Position numbers and translations under genes: made by a program
The notes under the pieces: generated by a model
The model's input: the letters and a program-made list of their open reading frames with translations, nothing else
Told to the model about the DNA's origin: nothing
The model's database searches: none
NCBI RefSeq assembly: GCF_022605725.1
Contig: NC_065549.1
Coordinates: forward strand, 4,588,001-4,652,000
From: Anthonomus grandis grandis
Taxonomy: Eukaryota > Arthropoda > Insecta > Coleoptera > Curculionidae
Direction of reading: 5' to 3'
DNA length: 64,000 nt
Shown here: piece after piece, positions 1-13,300 of the stretch
Numbering within the stretch: the first letter of the stretch is position 1
Layout of the letters: each line of letters opens with the position of its first letter

Positions 1-1120
1 AAGCTTCTATTTTTTCCTAAAATGATTGAAAGAGTATTTTAATTGTAGAGACATAATGGATGGTTTTACTTTGTTTTACCCTAGGATTTAGGTTTCTTTT
101 AAAAACTGTTTTATTACTGGTCTGTATTTTATATATTATTTATAATACCCTTTAATTAAAGATTCAATTATATTAAATGCTAAAAGGGCATAGAAATGAC
201 CATCGTTAGACTGTCGTCCTTTTAAAATGAAATTTTGGCACTTTTTCTACATCACCTTGTACCTCAGAAACTAATGGAAGTTTGGCAACAATGAAAAATA
301 TCTTTAGTTTAAATAGTGATCATTTAGTATACTTGAAAACCCCAATAGCTGTATTACTTCTCATTCTAAGGCCGAAAGATGTAAGACAAGTTTTATTTAT
401 CACTTAAGTTCATATCATCAATATCACGTCTTGTAGAAAAAAAGGGATTTTTGCGGAATTTAAAAAAAAAAAAAAAATTATTCAGCCTCTATATATGACT
501 AATTAATATCAAATTAAATTTTAAGCACATTTCATTAATCTTATTGTCCTCTAACGTTAAACATGAAGGAGATATTGAACATTAAACTTCTTTAGGTCAG
601 TCACTCTCCACTTTGAACCTCAATAACTTTCTTATTTGTGATTTTAGAGCTAAAATGTATAAGCCAACGTTTATTCGTCATTTAAATACCTATCGTTTGA
701 GGTCATAATATACAGATTGTCCCGTAAGAAAAACGTGACTTTTACGATATATTTTAAGAAAAAAAATTAGTCACCTGTACATATGACCGATTTATATGAA
801 ATTATGTTCTAAGCAAAATTCATTAAACTCATTTTTCTCTAACATCAAAATTGAAGGAGATACTGAAGATTTAAGCTTTCTTAGGTCAGTCACTCTCCAT
901 TTTTAACCTCAAGGACTTTCTTATTTTTGATTTTAGGGTCATAAGATATTAAATATTTTGAATGTCCCGTAAGAAAAACGTGACTTTTACAATATATTTT
1001 AAGAGAAAAAAATGAATCAGTCCTTTCTTACTGGTACCACAAATATACAGTGTTTTCCATTAAAAAATCCAAATCTCAACATCATCTCTATGCATAGTTT
1101 TAAATGTTCCTATTTTCCAG
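1..1120. repeat. Non-coding sequence with a ~290-bp imperfect tandem repeat
   Basis: No exon is visible here. Two diverged copies of a block of about 287 bp start near 490 and 777: both have an ATATGAC start, then a CTCTAAC..ATTGAAGGAGATA-like stretch, then the shared TTAGGTCAGTCACTCTCCA at 594 and 881. The phrase GTCCCGTAAGAAAAACGTGA occurs at 719 and 963. Because the first PDE8 exon seen starts in phase 0 behind a splice acceptor (TATTTTCCAG at 1111-1120), this stretch is most likely the 3' end of an upstream PDE8 intron. Confidence 0.6.
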
Positions 1121-1308
1121 TTACTTCTGGTATTCTCCCATCCAGATCCAGTATGCGAGACGATAACCAAAGCAGCTGATAAGTTGGGTTTCGAGATCAC
1201 TACCACAAACACAGATATCGGAGCTCTGGACGAGTATCAGATAAAATCCCACGATTTGGTGATAGTGGATGCTAGAGTCAAATGTTTCGATAACGATTTA
1301 CTGTGTCG
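1121..1308 (+). CDS. Pde8: PDE8 exon a: receiver-like domain, first part
   Basis: Acceptor TATTTTCCAG, donor GTAAGT; starts in phase 0 and leaves two bases (CG) for the next exon. It encodes LLLVFSHPDPVCETITKAAD and continues to DLVIVDARVKCFDNDLLCR. This matches the alternating strand/helix pattern of the PDE8 N-terminal receiver-like (REC) region, with D in the VIVDAR strand. Confidence 0.9.
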
Positions 1309-4300
1309 GTAAGTAGACATTTACCAGTTACTTATTTATTATTAAGGTCCTAATATCGTTCATCGTAAAAAAATCCCACACGGATTTCTGTCTGGAAATT
1401 GGAATTTTCCAGGCAAACATTAAAGCATTCCCCGAGGGACACGAGGGCCTCGTCGTCTATCCATATTCCATCTTCTGCAAGATAACCTAATTTTCAAGGA
1501 GATTTAACTGCTTGGGAAAGTAATTTTTATGACGCACATGTCCAAAGCATATATTTTCCTATGAAAGTACTTTTTTAATCAGTTGAGTCTATTTTCCAGG
1601 TAGTTTAAGTATTTCGGAGTGGACTAAACTTCCAAGCAGTTAAACTCACTTTAATTCCTTTCAAATAAATACAATTTTCTGGATTTTTTTGGTTCATCTT
1701 GTTAATTGAAACCAATTTTTAATTACAAGCAGTTAAGGCGTTTCTCACTATTAAAAACCAGTTTTTCTCACAAAAAAAAAACAAATTTTCCTTCAAAAAT
1801 TTTAATAAAAAATTAGCTTTTGTGCAATTGCAATTTCGAGTTTGCCTCGAGCAGTTCGTGGCCAACATGCCCGGTGAATTTTGTCGTTATTTATTTATTC
1901 AACGAGCGACAATTAAAAACGACAACGTGTGCCCTCGTATTTTTAATTTTAATTTTCCTCCCTTTGGGTCATATGAAAGAGAGAATTTCATAACGTTGAG
2001 ACCATAGAAAAGAGCCACTGAAAGTAAAAAGTAGCTGAAACTTTAGGACAATTTAGTTGCCGAATTGATCGAATTTTATGAGCAAAAAAACTCGGTTTTC
2101 CACTGAATTTGTTAAAGTTTTAATCACTTTTTGCATGGCAAATTCATTAAAAAATTAAACTTTTTTTTGTTGGTATATGTGCCGAATTAATTTTAATTAA
2201 ATTTTCTCATATAGACCGGGTCGATGGACCTGTTTAATCTTTAAAGTTGGATTAATATCGGAATTTCCATAATTTCTTTTGGGTAGAAAAAAAGGAGAGC
2301 GAAAGGGAGGAACGGTTAATGGGTAAATATCAGTGTGGGGTGCCTTCCCTTTTATTAAAGTAAACAAGTAAATGAACCTTTGGGAAACTCATTAGCCCTT
2401 AATAAGAGGAGAAAAGTAAAATTTTACGTTGCAGGTGTGGAAGTATAGGAAAATTGTGTTTGTGTTTTAAAATAAAGAAATTATTTTTTTTTTCGGAATA
2501 ATACACCTGTTTAATGCTGTTGAAAAGGAGAAAATTTTGGTAGGTATAAAATTACCTAAAAATGACTGAAAAATCTATATTAGACTAGTATGAATTTATT
2601 TTCTTATTATATGCTATTTTTAAGGGTTTCTAACCCTAACCTGACCCCAATAAATTGCCCAAAGTTTAGCTTAAAGTTGGAATAGGGTAAATTGCTTGAA
2701 ATATCTACAGGGCAGGTATAAGCCGACACAATTATTTATTAATTTGTGAATATTTATTATTTATTGCTTTAATTTTTCACAAAATTTTCAAAAGTTAAAC
2801 ACAAGTTAAGATACAATTTTGGTAGTTTGTGTGCACATTCCTTAAGTAATTTTTACTTGACACCTATTTCAGTGTTTTTTTTTAATCCGGTAGTTTTGAA
2901 AATTCAAAAATTAAAAAGACATATTTCTTAAGTTTCTTATTTGATTATGATCTTATTTGTTTTTTGCTGAAATGTGTACAAAATGTTTTTAAATGAAAAA
3001 TTGGCAAGATAAACTTTAGAAGTATGTACAAGAGTTTCCAAAAAAAAAATTATTAAATATTTATTTTAGGATTTTTTAAAAAAATTAGATGAAAATTTCG
3101 CAAAATGTCCATAATTAAAAAACTAGAGAGTTGCAGTTTTTGAAAATTTTTGAGTCTTGAGATTTTTTTTTTAATATTTAATTTTTTGGTAAAATGTTCT
3201 GTTAAAAAGTACATTTTTTAAAATTCGTGTTAAAACTCCCTAAATACTTTAAATAAAAACCTTTTTTAACATTTTTCGAAAAAATGACGAAAAGTGTGTT
3301 GCTTAAAAAATCATTTTTGCAAAAGGTGATTTTTGTTCGAAATTTTCACAAAATGCTGATAACTCAAGAACAAAACAAAATAGAATTTTGAAATTTTCAA
3401 GACAAATTCTATAAGAAATTTCGTTATATACGTCCTAAAATATATTCAGAGCCTTTTTGTTATTAAAATTAAAATTATTTTTTAAATATAATGTTTATAA
3501 AACGCCCAATATTCAAAAACTCGAATAAATACGTTTGTAATTCAAACAAGGATTTCCAAAATAATTTAAACTAACACCTATTTTTGATGTTTTTTTTAAA
3601 AATTACAGTATGCTAAGAAAAAAAAAATTATAAAATAATGATTTTTTTTTCGAAAATTCACAAAAAGTTTATATATTTTGTTTTGTATCGAATTTTTTCA
3701 CCAAAAATTGATTTTTTTCGAAATCAATCTAAGTATACCAGCGTCTTATTCTGATCACCTAGATTACGAAAACACCGGGTTATAACAGGATCCGAGCAGA
3801 ACTAAGGGGTGTTAATTAAAAAAAATTATTGAATAACTAAGACATACGTACTGTAAAACGCGAAAATACATACGTTCTGATTAGCTCCCCTGAAGTTTCA
3901 CAGTTTCACTAAGTTTAAACGACCAAAGGGAACAGGAGAGCCCGAGCGTCGGCTAAATAATGAGACAATTATCCAGGACAACTTCGGGAAATAAAAGTTT
4001 CCCTCCGCAAAACCAGATGAGTCGGTTTAAGAAAGAAGTTTCACTTTAGAAATCGTTGATGTTGTCTAAGTTTTGGTAAGGGCTTTTTGTACTAATTGAG
4101 ATTTATTTGTATATGAAAGAGAGACTTACAAATGCCATTAAATATTTTTCGAGAAAAAAATTTAATGTAGATTTACGACAAATGCTCTCGATGGTTGATT
4201 AAAATCAGATGTTGCAACTTTCCAGGTTAATCTTTCGATAAGATTAAATGCTTTATGCCAGATTTATCTTCGAAAATAAAGTAGACGTTATAAGTAAGCC

Positions 4301-7300
4301 AATATTTGCTTAGTATTAATCTATAATCCGACGTATAGCCACTTAAATAGACAACAGACCTTTTGAATTTAATATTATCTTATACATTTATCTTGGTTTC
4401 GTCACCGAGTTATTATAAAATTATTATAAATAGTTTAACCAAAGTCTATATATTTCAACGAAATATTAGGCCAGATGCTCCTTAATTATAGTGTGATTAA
4501 GGGAACTAAGGAGTTTAAATTGGAATTTCCCAATAAAGGGTCAATTCCGACGGTTATTAAACAGACATACTTGAGTCGATTAAAGGAGTTTTTTAATTAA
4601 AATTATTGATTTTTTTTTGGTGTTAATTGGAATGTGGAGGTACCGGGGAGCATAAGATATGAACTAGGGAAGCATTTATTAAAAATATATTAAGTTCTTC
4701 TTAAAATTATATTAAAAATACTGAAAAATGTATGGGATCAAATTATTTTAGGAATGTGTTTTTGAAATTTCACAATTGTATTTTTGAGTTATAGGCATTT
4801 TCTAAAAGTTTCGAAGATTTTTTTATTAGCACTGTTAATATTTTCGAAAACTCTGAAATACGTGTCCAGGAGAATTATTAAGGGAATATGCCTTAAAATT
4901 TTAAAAATGGTATCTTGTCTGGTTTTTCATTAATGGGCATTTTCTAAAAAATAAAAAAAAATTCAAAATATTTTTTTTTCTTACACCTTAGTAATATTTT
5001 AATAAACTGTAAAATACGTGTTCAATCAAATTATTCAGGGAATCTGTCTTAAAATTACAAAATTGTATCTTGCCTAGTTTTTGAGTTACGAACATTTTCT
5101 CAAAATAAAAAAAAAAATAAAATACGCCAAGCAGAGTTTTTATGTTACTTCTTTGTCACTCATCAATCGCAGTGGTGTGAGAGCCAGAACACTAGGTTGG
5201 TCTTACTTCTTCAATGTGCATGTTCTATTATTTTAATTGGTATTTTATTTAGGAAAATCTGATTTACAAGTAAAGTTGTCTAAAATAAAAAATGTCGGAT
5301 TCGTCAAAGAGTAATCTTGCTGGATAAAGTCTGTCCTTTAAAAAATTACTTTAAAGATCCACTTTTTCGAAAAATTGACATTTTCCAGATAAGTGTTTGT
5401 AATCCATTCCCAAGTCAGTATTCCATAAGTAAGATGCGACTGCCCAAGGGCGTGGTATACAGAGTTTCCAGAAATCAATAATTATAAAATTTGAAACGCT
5501 AGAACTCAAGATTTTTAGTTGCTAATAAGAAACAAATTATTTTATTTCTTACAGGCAGACTTCTCTGAGAAAAATGTCAATATTTTGATTTTTTGTGTAT
5601 TGATTTTAATTATTTTTTAGCACATAATTGAACTGAAGCCCTTAGAGTCTCTAGAAATTAAAAATTATAAAATTGTACCCACTAGAACTCAAGGTATATT
5701 CAATTGCCAATAGGAGACAATTTATTTTGTTTCTCACAGGCTCTCTAGTGAGAAAAATATCAATATCTTGATTGTTAGTAAATGGATTTCAATAATTTTT
5801 TTAAAAAATCCTTGAAGGGTCTTTAAAGCATTTAGAAATCAATAATTATAAAATTCTATCTACTAGAACTCAAGATATTTAGTTGCCAATAAGAGGCAAT
5901 TTATTTTATTTGTTACAGGCTCTCTAGTGAGAATAATATCAATATTTTGATTTTTGGTATATGGATTTGAATAATTGTTTCAGAAAATGTTTATATGATC
6001 TTTAGAGTATCTAGAAATCAATAATTATAAAATTCTACTCACTAGAATTCAAGATATTCAGTTGCCAATAAGAGACAATTTATTTTGTTTCTTACAGGCT
6101 CTCCAGTGAGAAAAATATCAATATCTTGATTTTTGGTTTATGGATTTGAATAATTTTTTCAGAAAATACTTAAAAGGTCCATAGAGTATCCACAAATTAA
6201 TAATTAATAACATTCTACCCACTAGAACTCAAGATATTTAGTTTATAATAAAAGACAATTTCTTACAGGCACTCCGGTGAGAAAAATATAAATATCTTGA
6301 TTTTTAGTTTATTGATTTTAATAATTTTTTCAGTACATACTTGAGGACTCTTAAAGTCTCCGTAAATCAATAATTATAAAATTGTATCTATTAGAACTTA
6401 AGATATTAAGTTGCCAATTAAAGGCAATTTATTTTGTTTTTTACAGGCCCTCCTGTAAGAGAACTGTCAATATCTTTATTTGTGTTTTGATTTTAATTTT
6501 CTCTCAGCATAAACTTGAGAAGCCCTTAGAGTCTGCAAAAATCAATAATTATAAAATTGTACCCACTATAACTCAAGATATTCAGTTGACAATAAAGCAC
6601 AAATTATTTTATTTCTTACAGGCACTTCTTTAAGAAAAATGTCAATATCTTGATTTTTTGTGTATTGATTTTAATCATTTTTTCAGTACATACTAACAAA
6701 GTTCTTAGAGTCTTTAGAAATCAATAATTATAAAATTGCACCGACTAGACCTCAAGATATTCAGTTGGTCATAAGAAATGAATTATTTTATTTCCTACAG
6801 GCACTTTTGTAAAAAAAAATTCAATATTTTGATTTTTTGTGTATTGATTTTAATAATTTTTTCAGCCCATACTTAAGGAATCCCAAGAGTATTGAGAAAT
6901 CAATAATTATAAAATTGTATCTATTAGAAGATACTTAAAGAGCCCTCAGAGTGTTTAGAATCAATAATTACAATATTTTAACCACCAGAACTCAAGATAT
7001 TCAGTTGCCGATACGAAACAAATTATTTTATTTCTCAGAAATCCTCCAATGAGAAAAATGTCAATATCTTGATTTTTAGTGTATATGTTTCCATGCAAAA
7101 AAATGGGCTTTGTTAGGTTTTTGAAATTAACGAGAGAGTGACGATTTATAGGTATCAAATAAGATGAAGAAGGAAAGAAATGCCATAAAGGGATCAAGTG
7201 AGCAAGACAAAGAGAAGTGCTAAGAACTTATTTCTGATTTTCATTTCTGAGTTTTAATTTGTGGGTTAAATAAGGCAATTTCAAAACTTGCCTGAAAAAA

Positions 7301-10300
7301 AAATAAGAAATTTCTTTAACTACTTGGGAAAAAGAGAAAAATTCCAAGACTTTCCTGGAAAAAGCAATGAAGTTCAATTTGCTAAATAAAGTAGGGAATT
7401 TTAAAATATGCCTGGAAAGAAAATATTATTTCAGTTTTCTGGAAAAGAAAGAAAAATTTTTAATTTTTTGGAAAAAGAGAAAAATTACAAAATCTGCCTA
7501 AAAATATTTTTTTCCAATTTTGTGGAAAAATGGGAATTTTTAAAGGTTGCCTAGAAAAAAAGAAAAAGACAAGGATGAAGAAGGAGAAGAAGAAGGAAAA
7601 CCATGAAGTAGAAGGAGATGACAAAATAAACAGATGAAGAAGATAACCTCACATTAAAAAAATCGAAAGTCCTAATCGAAAAAGAGTCGCTAATCCCTAA
7701 TTAAAACATTTCGAAATGCGATAAAAACCGACATAAGATCCAAGACCTGTTGAACATCTAACGAAAACAAATTTCTTCTCGGAAGGAGCGACTCTCGAAA
7801 TCAAGTAAAGCGTAAAAGCGGCAAAAAGCGAATAAAACTGACGTCGGGCATAGGACGAAGAAGGGTGAGAGAGGGAGGGTGGCTCTATTAGCAACAAGTA
7901 GCGCCCCGCTCTTATTTTCCGGTCGATACCTGATGTTCCTTCTCCCTCCCGCCACAATGATCAAGGTATCCCTTCTTTCTCTCGCACATTGATATCATAA
8001 AGGATAAAGATAGAATAGGCATGCCTCTCCGATCCCGATATTTGTCGGCCGAATGAATTATTTATTGGGCAATAACGTTTTACCGTGTTTGCCAATATTC
8101 CTCTCTCGCCCTTCTTATTTATTCAGTTTATTGGGACGGAGGGTTTATTAACACAAAATGAATGGAAAAGCCACAGGTTAGAAGGGAAAATCAGAGATGA
8201 TGTCCTAGCACTCCTCTTTGTCTTTCTTACTTAATCTCTTTGTGCCATTTCTTGCTTTCTTCTTCTTCTCATTCCATGCCTACAATCATCATCAATTTCC
8301 ATCTGCAAAGTCTTAATCAAGCTCGTCCTTCTTGCTCTCAACTCCGGTTGAGGATCGACAAAGATAGTGGGCTCTAATAAAGGGAAAACAGAGATGATTT
8401 CCAAGCACTCTTTTCTGCCTTTTTCATTTAATCCCTTTATGGCATTTCTTTGCTTGTTCTATTTCTCATTCCATAGTTTCAATTTTTTTTTCTTTTTTAC
8501 AAGTAGAAAATCAGAACTGAGTTTCTAGCACTTCTCTTTGTCTTGCTCACTTGATGCTTTTATGGCATTTCTTTCCTTCTTCTCCTTCTTCATCTTTGGA
8601 TTCTTGTAATAATAATAGTTTGTATAATCCACTTTTACCATTGGAATTCAAACACAAACTTTATTACAACAATTACGTTATAAAAGCACAAAGGTCTCAC
8701 ACAATAGTTTTTTTAACTTCTTGGTGTAGACAATGCTTGTGTAAATTATTAATTTCAGAACAAAATACGCTTTTTTAAGGATATTAGATACATGGAACCC
8801 GAAACGCATTTATTCGTTATTTTAATATTTATATCATTTTTTAAATTTCTCACATTATTTTTATTACCGAAAAACTTGACACTTGACTTAAACGGCTTCA
8901 ACGTTAAAGGACGATAAAAAGAAACGTTATACAAATCCAGCAGATCATTATTCGGATAAGAAAGGAATATACGAACTGGGTGTCATCTGCATATAGATGA
9001 TAATATGAGCAATGCCTTAATTTAAGATGACATCTAGATGTGTTTAAGTACGTTTAAAAAAATTATTAAAAAAATACGTATTGACTCACAAATAATATTA
9101 TTTTGTTTCTTTTAGTTAGCTAAATAAGCGTATAATTTATTTTTTTATTTTTGATTTTTCAAGCAGGTTTTGACTTTATTTGGGAAATTAAGGAATTTTT
9201 TTTTAGGCAATTATTAAAATTTCCTTTATTTCCCAAGAAATTGACTAAATATTTATTTTATACTATATTTAGGAAAAGCTAATAAGAGACAATTTATTTT
9301 GTTTCTTACAGGCACTTCTTTAAGAAAAATATCAATATCTTGATTTTTAGTATATGGATTTGAATATTTTTTTCAGAAAATACTTAAAAGGTTCATAGAG
9401 TATGCACAAATTAATAACTATAAAATTCTACCCACTAGAACTTCAGATATTTAGTTTCCAATAAAAGACAATTTCTCACAGGCACTTCAGTGAGAAAAAT
9501 GTAAATATCTTGATTATTGTGTGTAGTGTATTGATTTTAATCATTTTTTTCAGTACATACTTGAGGACTCTTAAAGTCTCCATAAATCAATAATTATAAA
9601 ATTGTATCTATTAGAACTCAAGATATTTAGTTGCCAATAAAAGGCAATTTATTTTCTTTCTTACAGGCAGACTCATGCAAGAAAAATGTCAATATCTTTA
9701 TTTTGTATGTATTGATTTTAATTTTTCTCTCAGCATAAACATGAGAAGCCCTTAGAGTCTGCAAAAATCGATAATTATAAAATTGTACTCACTGGAACTC
9801 AAGATGTTCAGTTGACAATAAGACACAAATTATTTTATTTCTTACAGGCACTTCTTTAAGAAAAATATCAATATCTTGATTTTTTGTGTATTGATTTTAA
9901 TTATTTGTGGCTAAATTTAAGATGACATCTGATGTGTTTAAGTACGTTTAAAAAAATTATTAAAAAAATACGTATTGACTCATCAATAATATTATTTTGT
10001 TCTTATTAGTTAGCTAAATAAGGTATAATTTATTTTATTTATTTTTGATTTTCAAGCAGGTTTTGACGTTTTCTACTTCATTTGGGAAATTAAGCAACTT
10101 TTTTTAGGCAATTAATTAAATTTCCTTTATTTCCCAACAAATTGACTAAATATTTATTTTATACTATATTTAGGAAAAGCTAATAAGAGACAATTTATTT
10201 TGTTTCTTATAGGCTCTTCAGTAAGAAAAATATCAATATCTTGATTTTTAGTACATGGATTTGAATATTTTTTTCAGAAAATACTTAAAAGGTTCATAGA

Positions 10301-13300
10301 GTATCCACAAATTAATAACTATAAAATTCTACCCACTAGAACTTCAGATATTTAGTTTTCAATAAAAAACAATTTCTTACAGGCACTCCAGTGAGAAAAA
10401 TGTAAATATCTTGATTATTGTGTGTAGTGTATTGATTTTAATCATTTTTTCAGTACATACTTGAAGACTCTTAAAGTCTCCATAAATTAATAATTATAAC
10501 ATTGCACCGACTAGACCTTAAGATATTCAGTTGGCAATAAGAAACGAATTATTTTATTTCTTACAGGCACTTCTTTAAGAAAAATTTCAATATCTTGATG
10601 TTTTGTGCATTGATTTTAAACATTTTTTCAGCACATACTTAGGAAGTCTTTAGAGTCTTTAGAAATCAATAGTTATAAAACTGTACTTATTATAACTCAA
10701 GATATTGAATTGCCAATAAGACACAAACTATTTTATTTCGTACAGGCACTTCTTTGAGTAAAATATCAATATCTTGATTTTTTGTGTATTGATTTTAATT
10801 ATTTGTGGCCTAATTTAAGATGACATCTGATGTGTTTAAGTACGTTTAAAAAAATTATTAAAAAAAAATACGTATTGACTCACCAATAATATTATTTTGT
10901 TCTTATTAGTTAGCTAAATAAGCGTAGAATTTATTTTATTTATTTTTGATTTTTCAAGCAGGTTTTGACATTTTTCTACTTTATTTGGGAAATTGAGGAT
11001 TTTTTTTTTTAGGCAATTAATTAAATTTCCTTTATTTCCCAACAAATTGACTAAATATTTATTTTATACTTTATTTAGGAAATTTAAAAACTTCTTGTTT
11101 TTTCCAGACAAGCTTTGAAATTTTCCTCGTTTTCTTCTAAGATACAAAAACAAAGGCAAGTTTTGCAATTTTCTTTGTGTTCCAAAAAATTGAAAAAAAT
11201 TCCTGTTTTTCCAGGCAGAATTTCAAATATTCCTCCTTTTCCAAATTTTTTTTTTCCAGGCATGTTTTGAAATATTTTGGAATTTTCGACTTTATTATTT
11301 TTTTCAGACAGTGTTTGAAGTTTTCCTCTATTTCCAAAAAATTTGATTTTTTTTACAAGCAAATTTTGAATTTTTTTAAATATTTAAAAAAAAAATTGTT
11401 TTTTTTTCAAGCAATGTTTAAAAGTTTTCATTTTTTTTCAAGAAATTAAAGAAAAGTATGGCAGGCATTTTTTTTGATTGTCTACTCCATTTAGGAAATT
11501 CTAAATAGCCTTAAAAAGAAGGTTATTTCTTAAATATTTATTTATTTATTTATTTAAGTACAAGGCTCTCCTACAGATAGACTAAGCAATCCAATAACAG
11601 GAAAGCACAAAGTATCTTATGAATTTAAATACAAGTAAGCGCTTTGCCAAACATTACATTTTCACCAAACCTAACAAATACACCAAGCAATATAAACCAA
11701 ACTAACTTATTTAATAGTAACTCTTATAAACAATAAAGAAGCATATATACATATGAATAATGACAATAGGGAAAAAAAGGACAATATTTATCGTTATTTA
11801 CGAAATTAGGTAGAATTTTTTAAGTATCGCTTAAATGAAGCCATACTGGAGAAAAATATATCAACATTCAAATTAGTTTCTTGAAAATTATTAAAACTAC
11901 GGGCGCATCTGAACAATGGAGAGTTAGACAAATAGTTTGAAGAATATCTTGAGATGCTAAAGGTCGATCTATTACGCAAAATATAAGGATTAACGTTGAT
12001 ATGTAAATTTTCCAGACAGAAAGGGCAGTCTATTAAATTATTAATAATTTTATAAATCAATATTAAATCAAAATTGTTTCTACGAATCTCTAAGGGCTTC
12101 ATACCATAAAATTTTAAGTTATCATAGTAAGTAAAAAAATGTCTCTGTCTATTAAAGCGAAAATTTACTATATTTACGAACTTTCGTTGAACTCTTTCAA
12201 TTTGGTCAATATATTTGTGATACATCGGATTCCAAGCCACTGTCGCATATTCTATAGTAGGTTTAACGAACGCATTATATAATAATATTAATGATGATTG
12301 ATTACTAAAACCCTTTGTAATTCGAGTTATAAAACCTAGATTTTTTAGAGCTTTCTGAACAATGTTTTCTATATGAACGTCGAAGAGCAGTCTGGAATCC
12401 AACGTCACACCTAAATCCTTAATAAACTGCACATAGTTCTACAATATCCTGGAATAATTTAATGGAACCGGTGTAAGCAGAAATGGCACAAGTCAATGTT
12501 TTGACAAATTGCCATTATACCTAAAATGTGTTCTCCTATGGTAGACGCAACGGATTATGCATAAGGGGCACAAGTCCGCATCCCCGATGTCTTAGAAATG
12601 TCAAGTAATAATGCTAACGTTATGCATAAAAGGCACACGTCAGTGACATGTGCCGTTTATGCGAAATGTTAGTGTTTCAAATGGTGGGGTCAACATGTGT
12701 TTGTCGTGCGTTTTACGTCATCAGCAAAAATTCAACTTCGGTTAATCTGTTGGTTGCTTCGGGGACAATTGCACGTGGTTTTAGTTTCATTTGACATGGA
12801 TGACAATTCTGGATTAACACCTAATAAGAGACGAAAAGCAGAGCCTTCTAAGTATGCTCGCAACATACAGAAAAAGGCAAGATTGGAAGCAAAGTCCTTT
12901 AAAAACAGTAAAGGAAGAGACGTTTGTGCGAAAAACATTAATAATGGAGTCCTTTGCACGTAGGTTCTTTTATAGTATTTTCGGCACATCGGTTAATTTC
13001 ATTATATAATTGTAAAATGAAATGCTCTGAAAAGTTCTCTGATGCAGATAGATTGGCGATTTTTCAACGATTTTATACTTTAAGCTCTAAAAACGAACAA
13101 GACATTTTTCTACAGGGTCTTCTGGATATGATGGAAGTAAAGCAGCGGCATCCTCGACCAGGTGACAAAAATAAACCCAAATCAAAAAGTTTCAAGTACT
13201 ACTCTTTTAAAGGAAGTTCCAAAGTAGAGATTTGTGTTAAAGCATTTTTGAATTTATATGCTATCACGTACAAACGCATCAGAAGAATTAACACCTTATC

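Noticed and set aside
11084..11449. Overlapping Lys/Phe-rich frames on both strands
   Set aside because: Shadows of the degenerate TTTTCCAGGCA repeat; both strands open equally because of composition.
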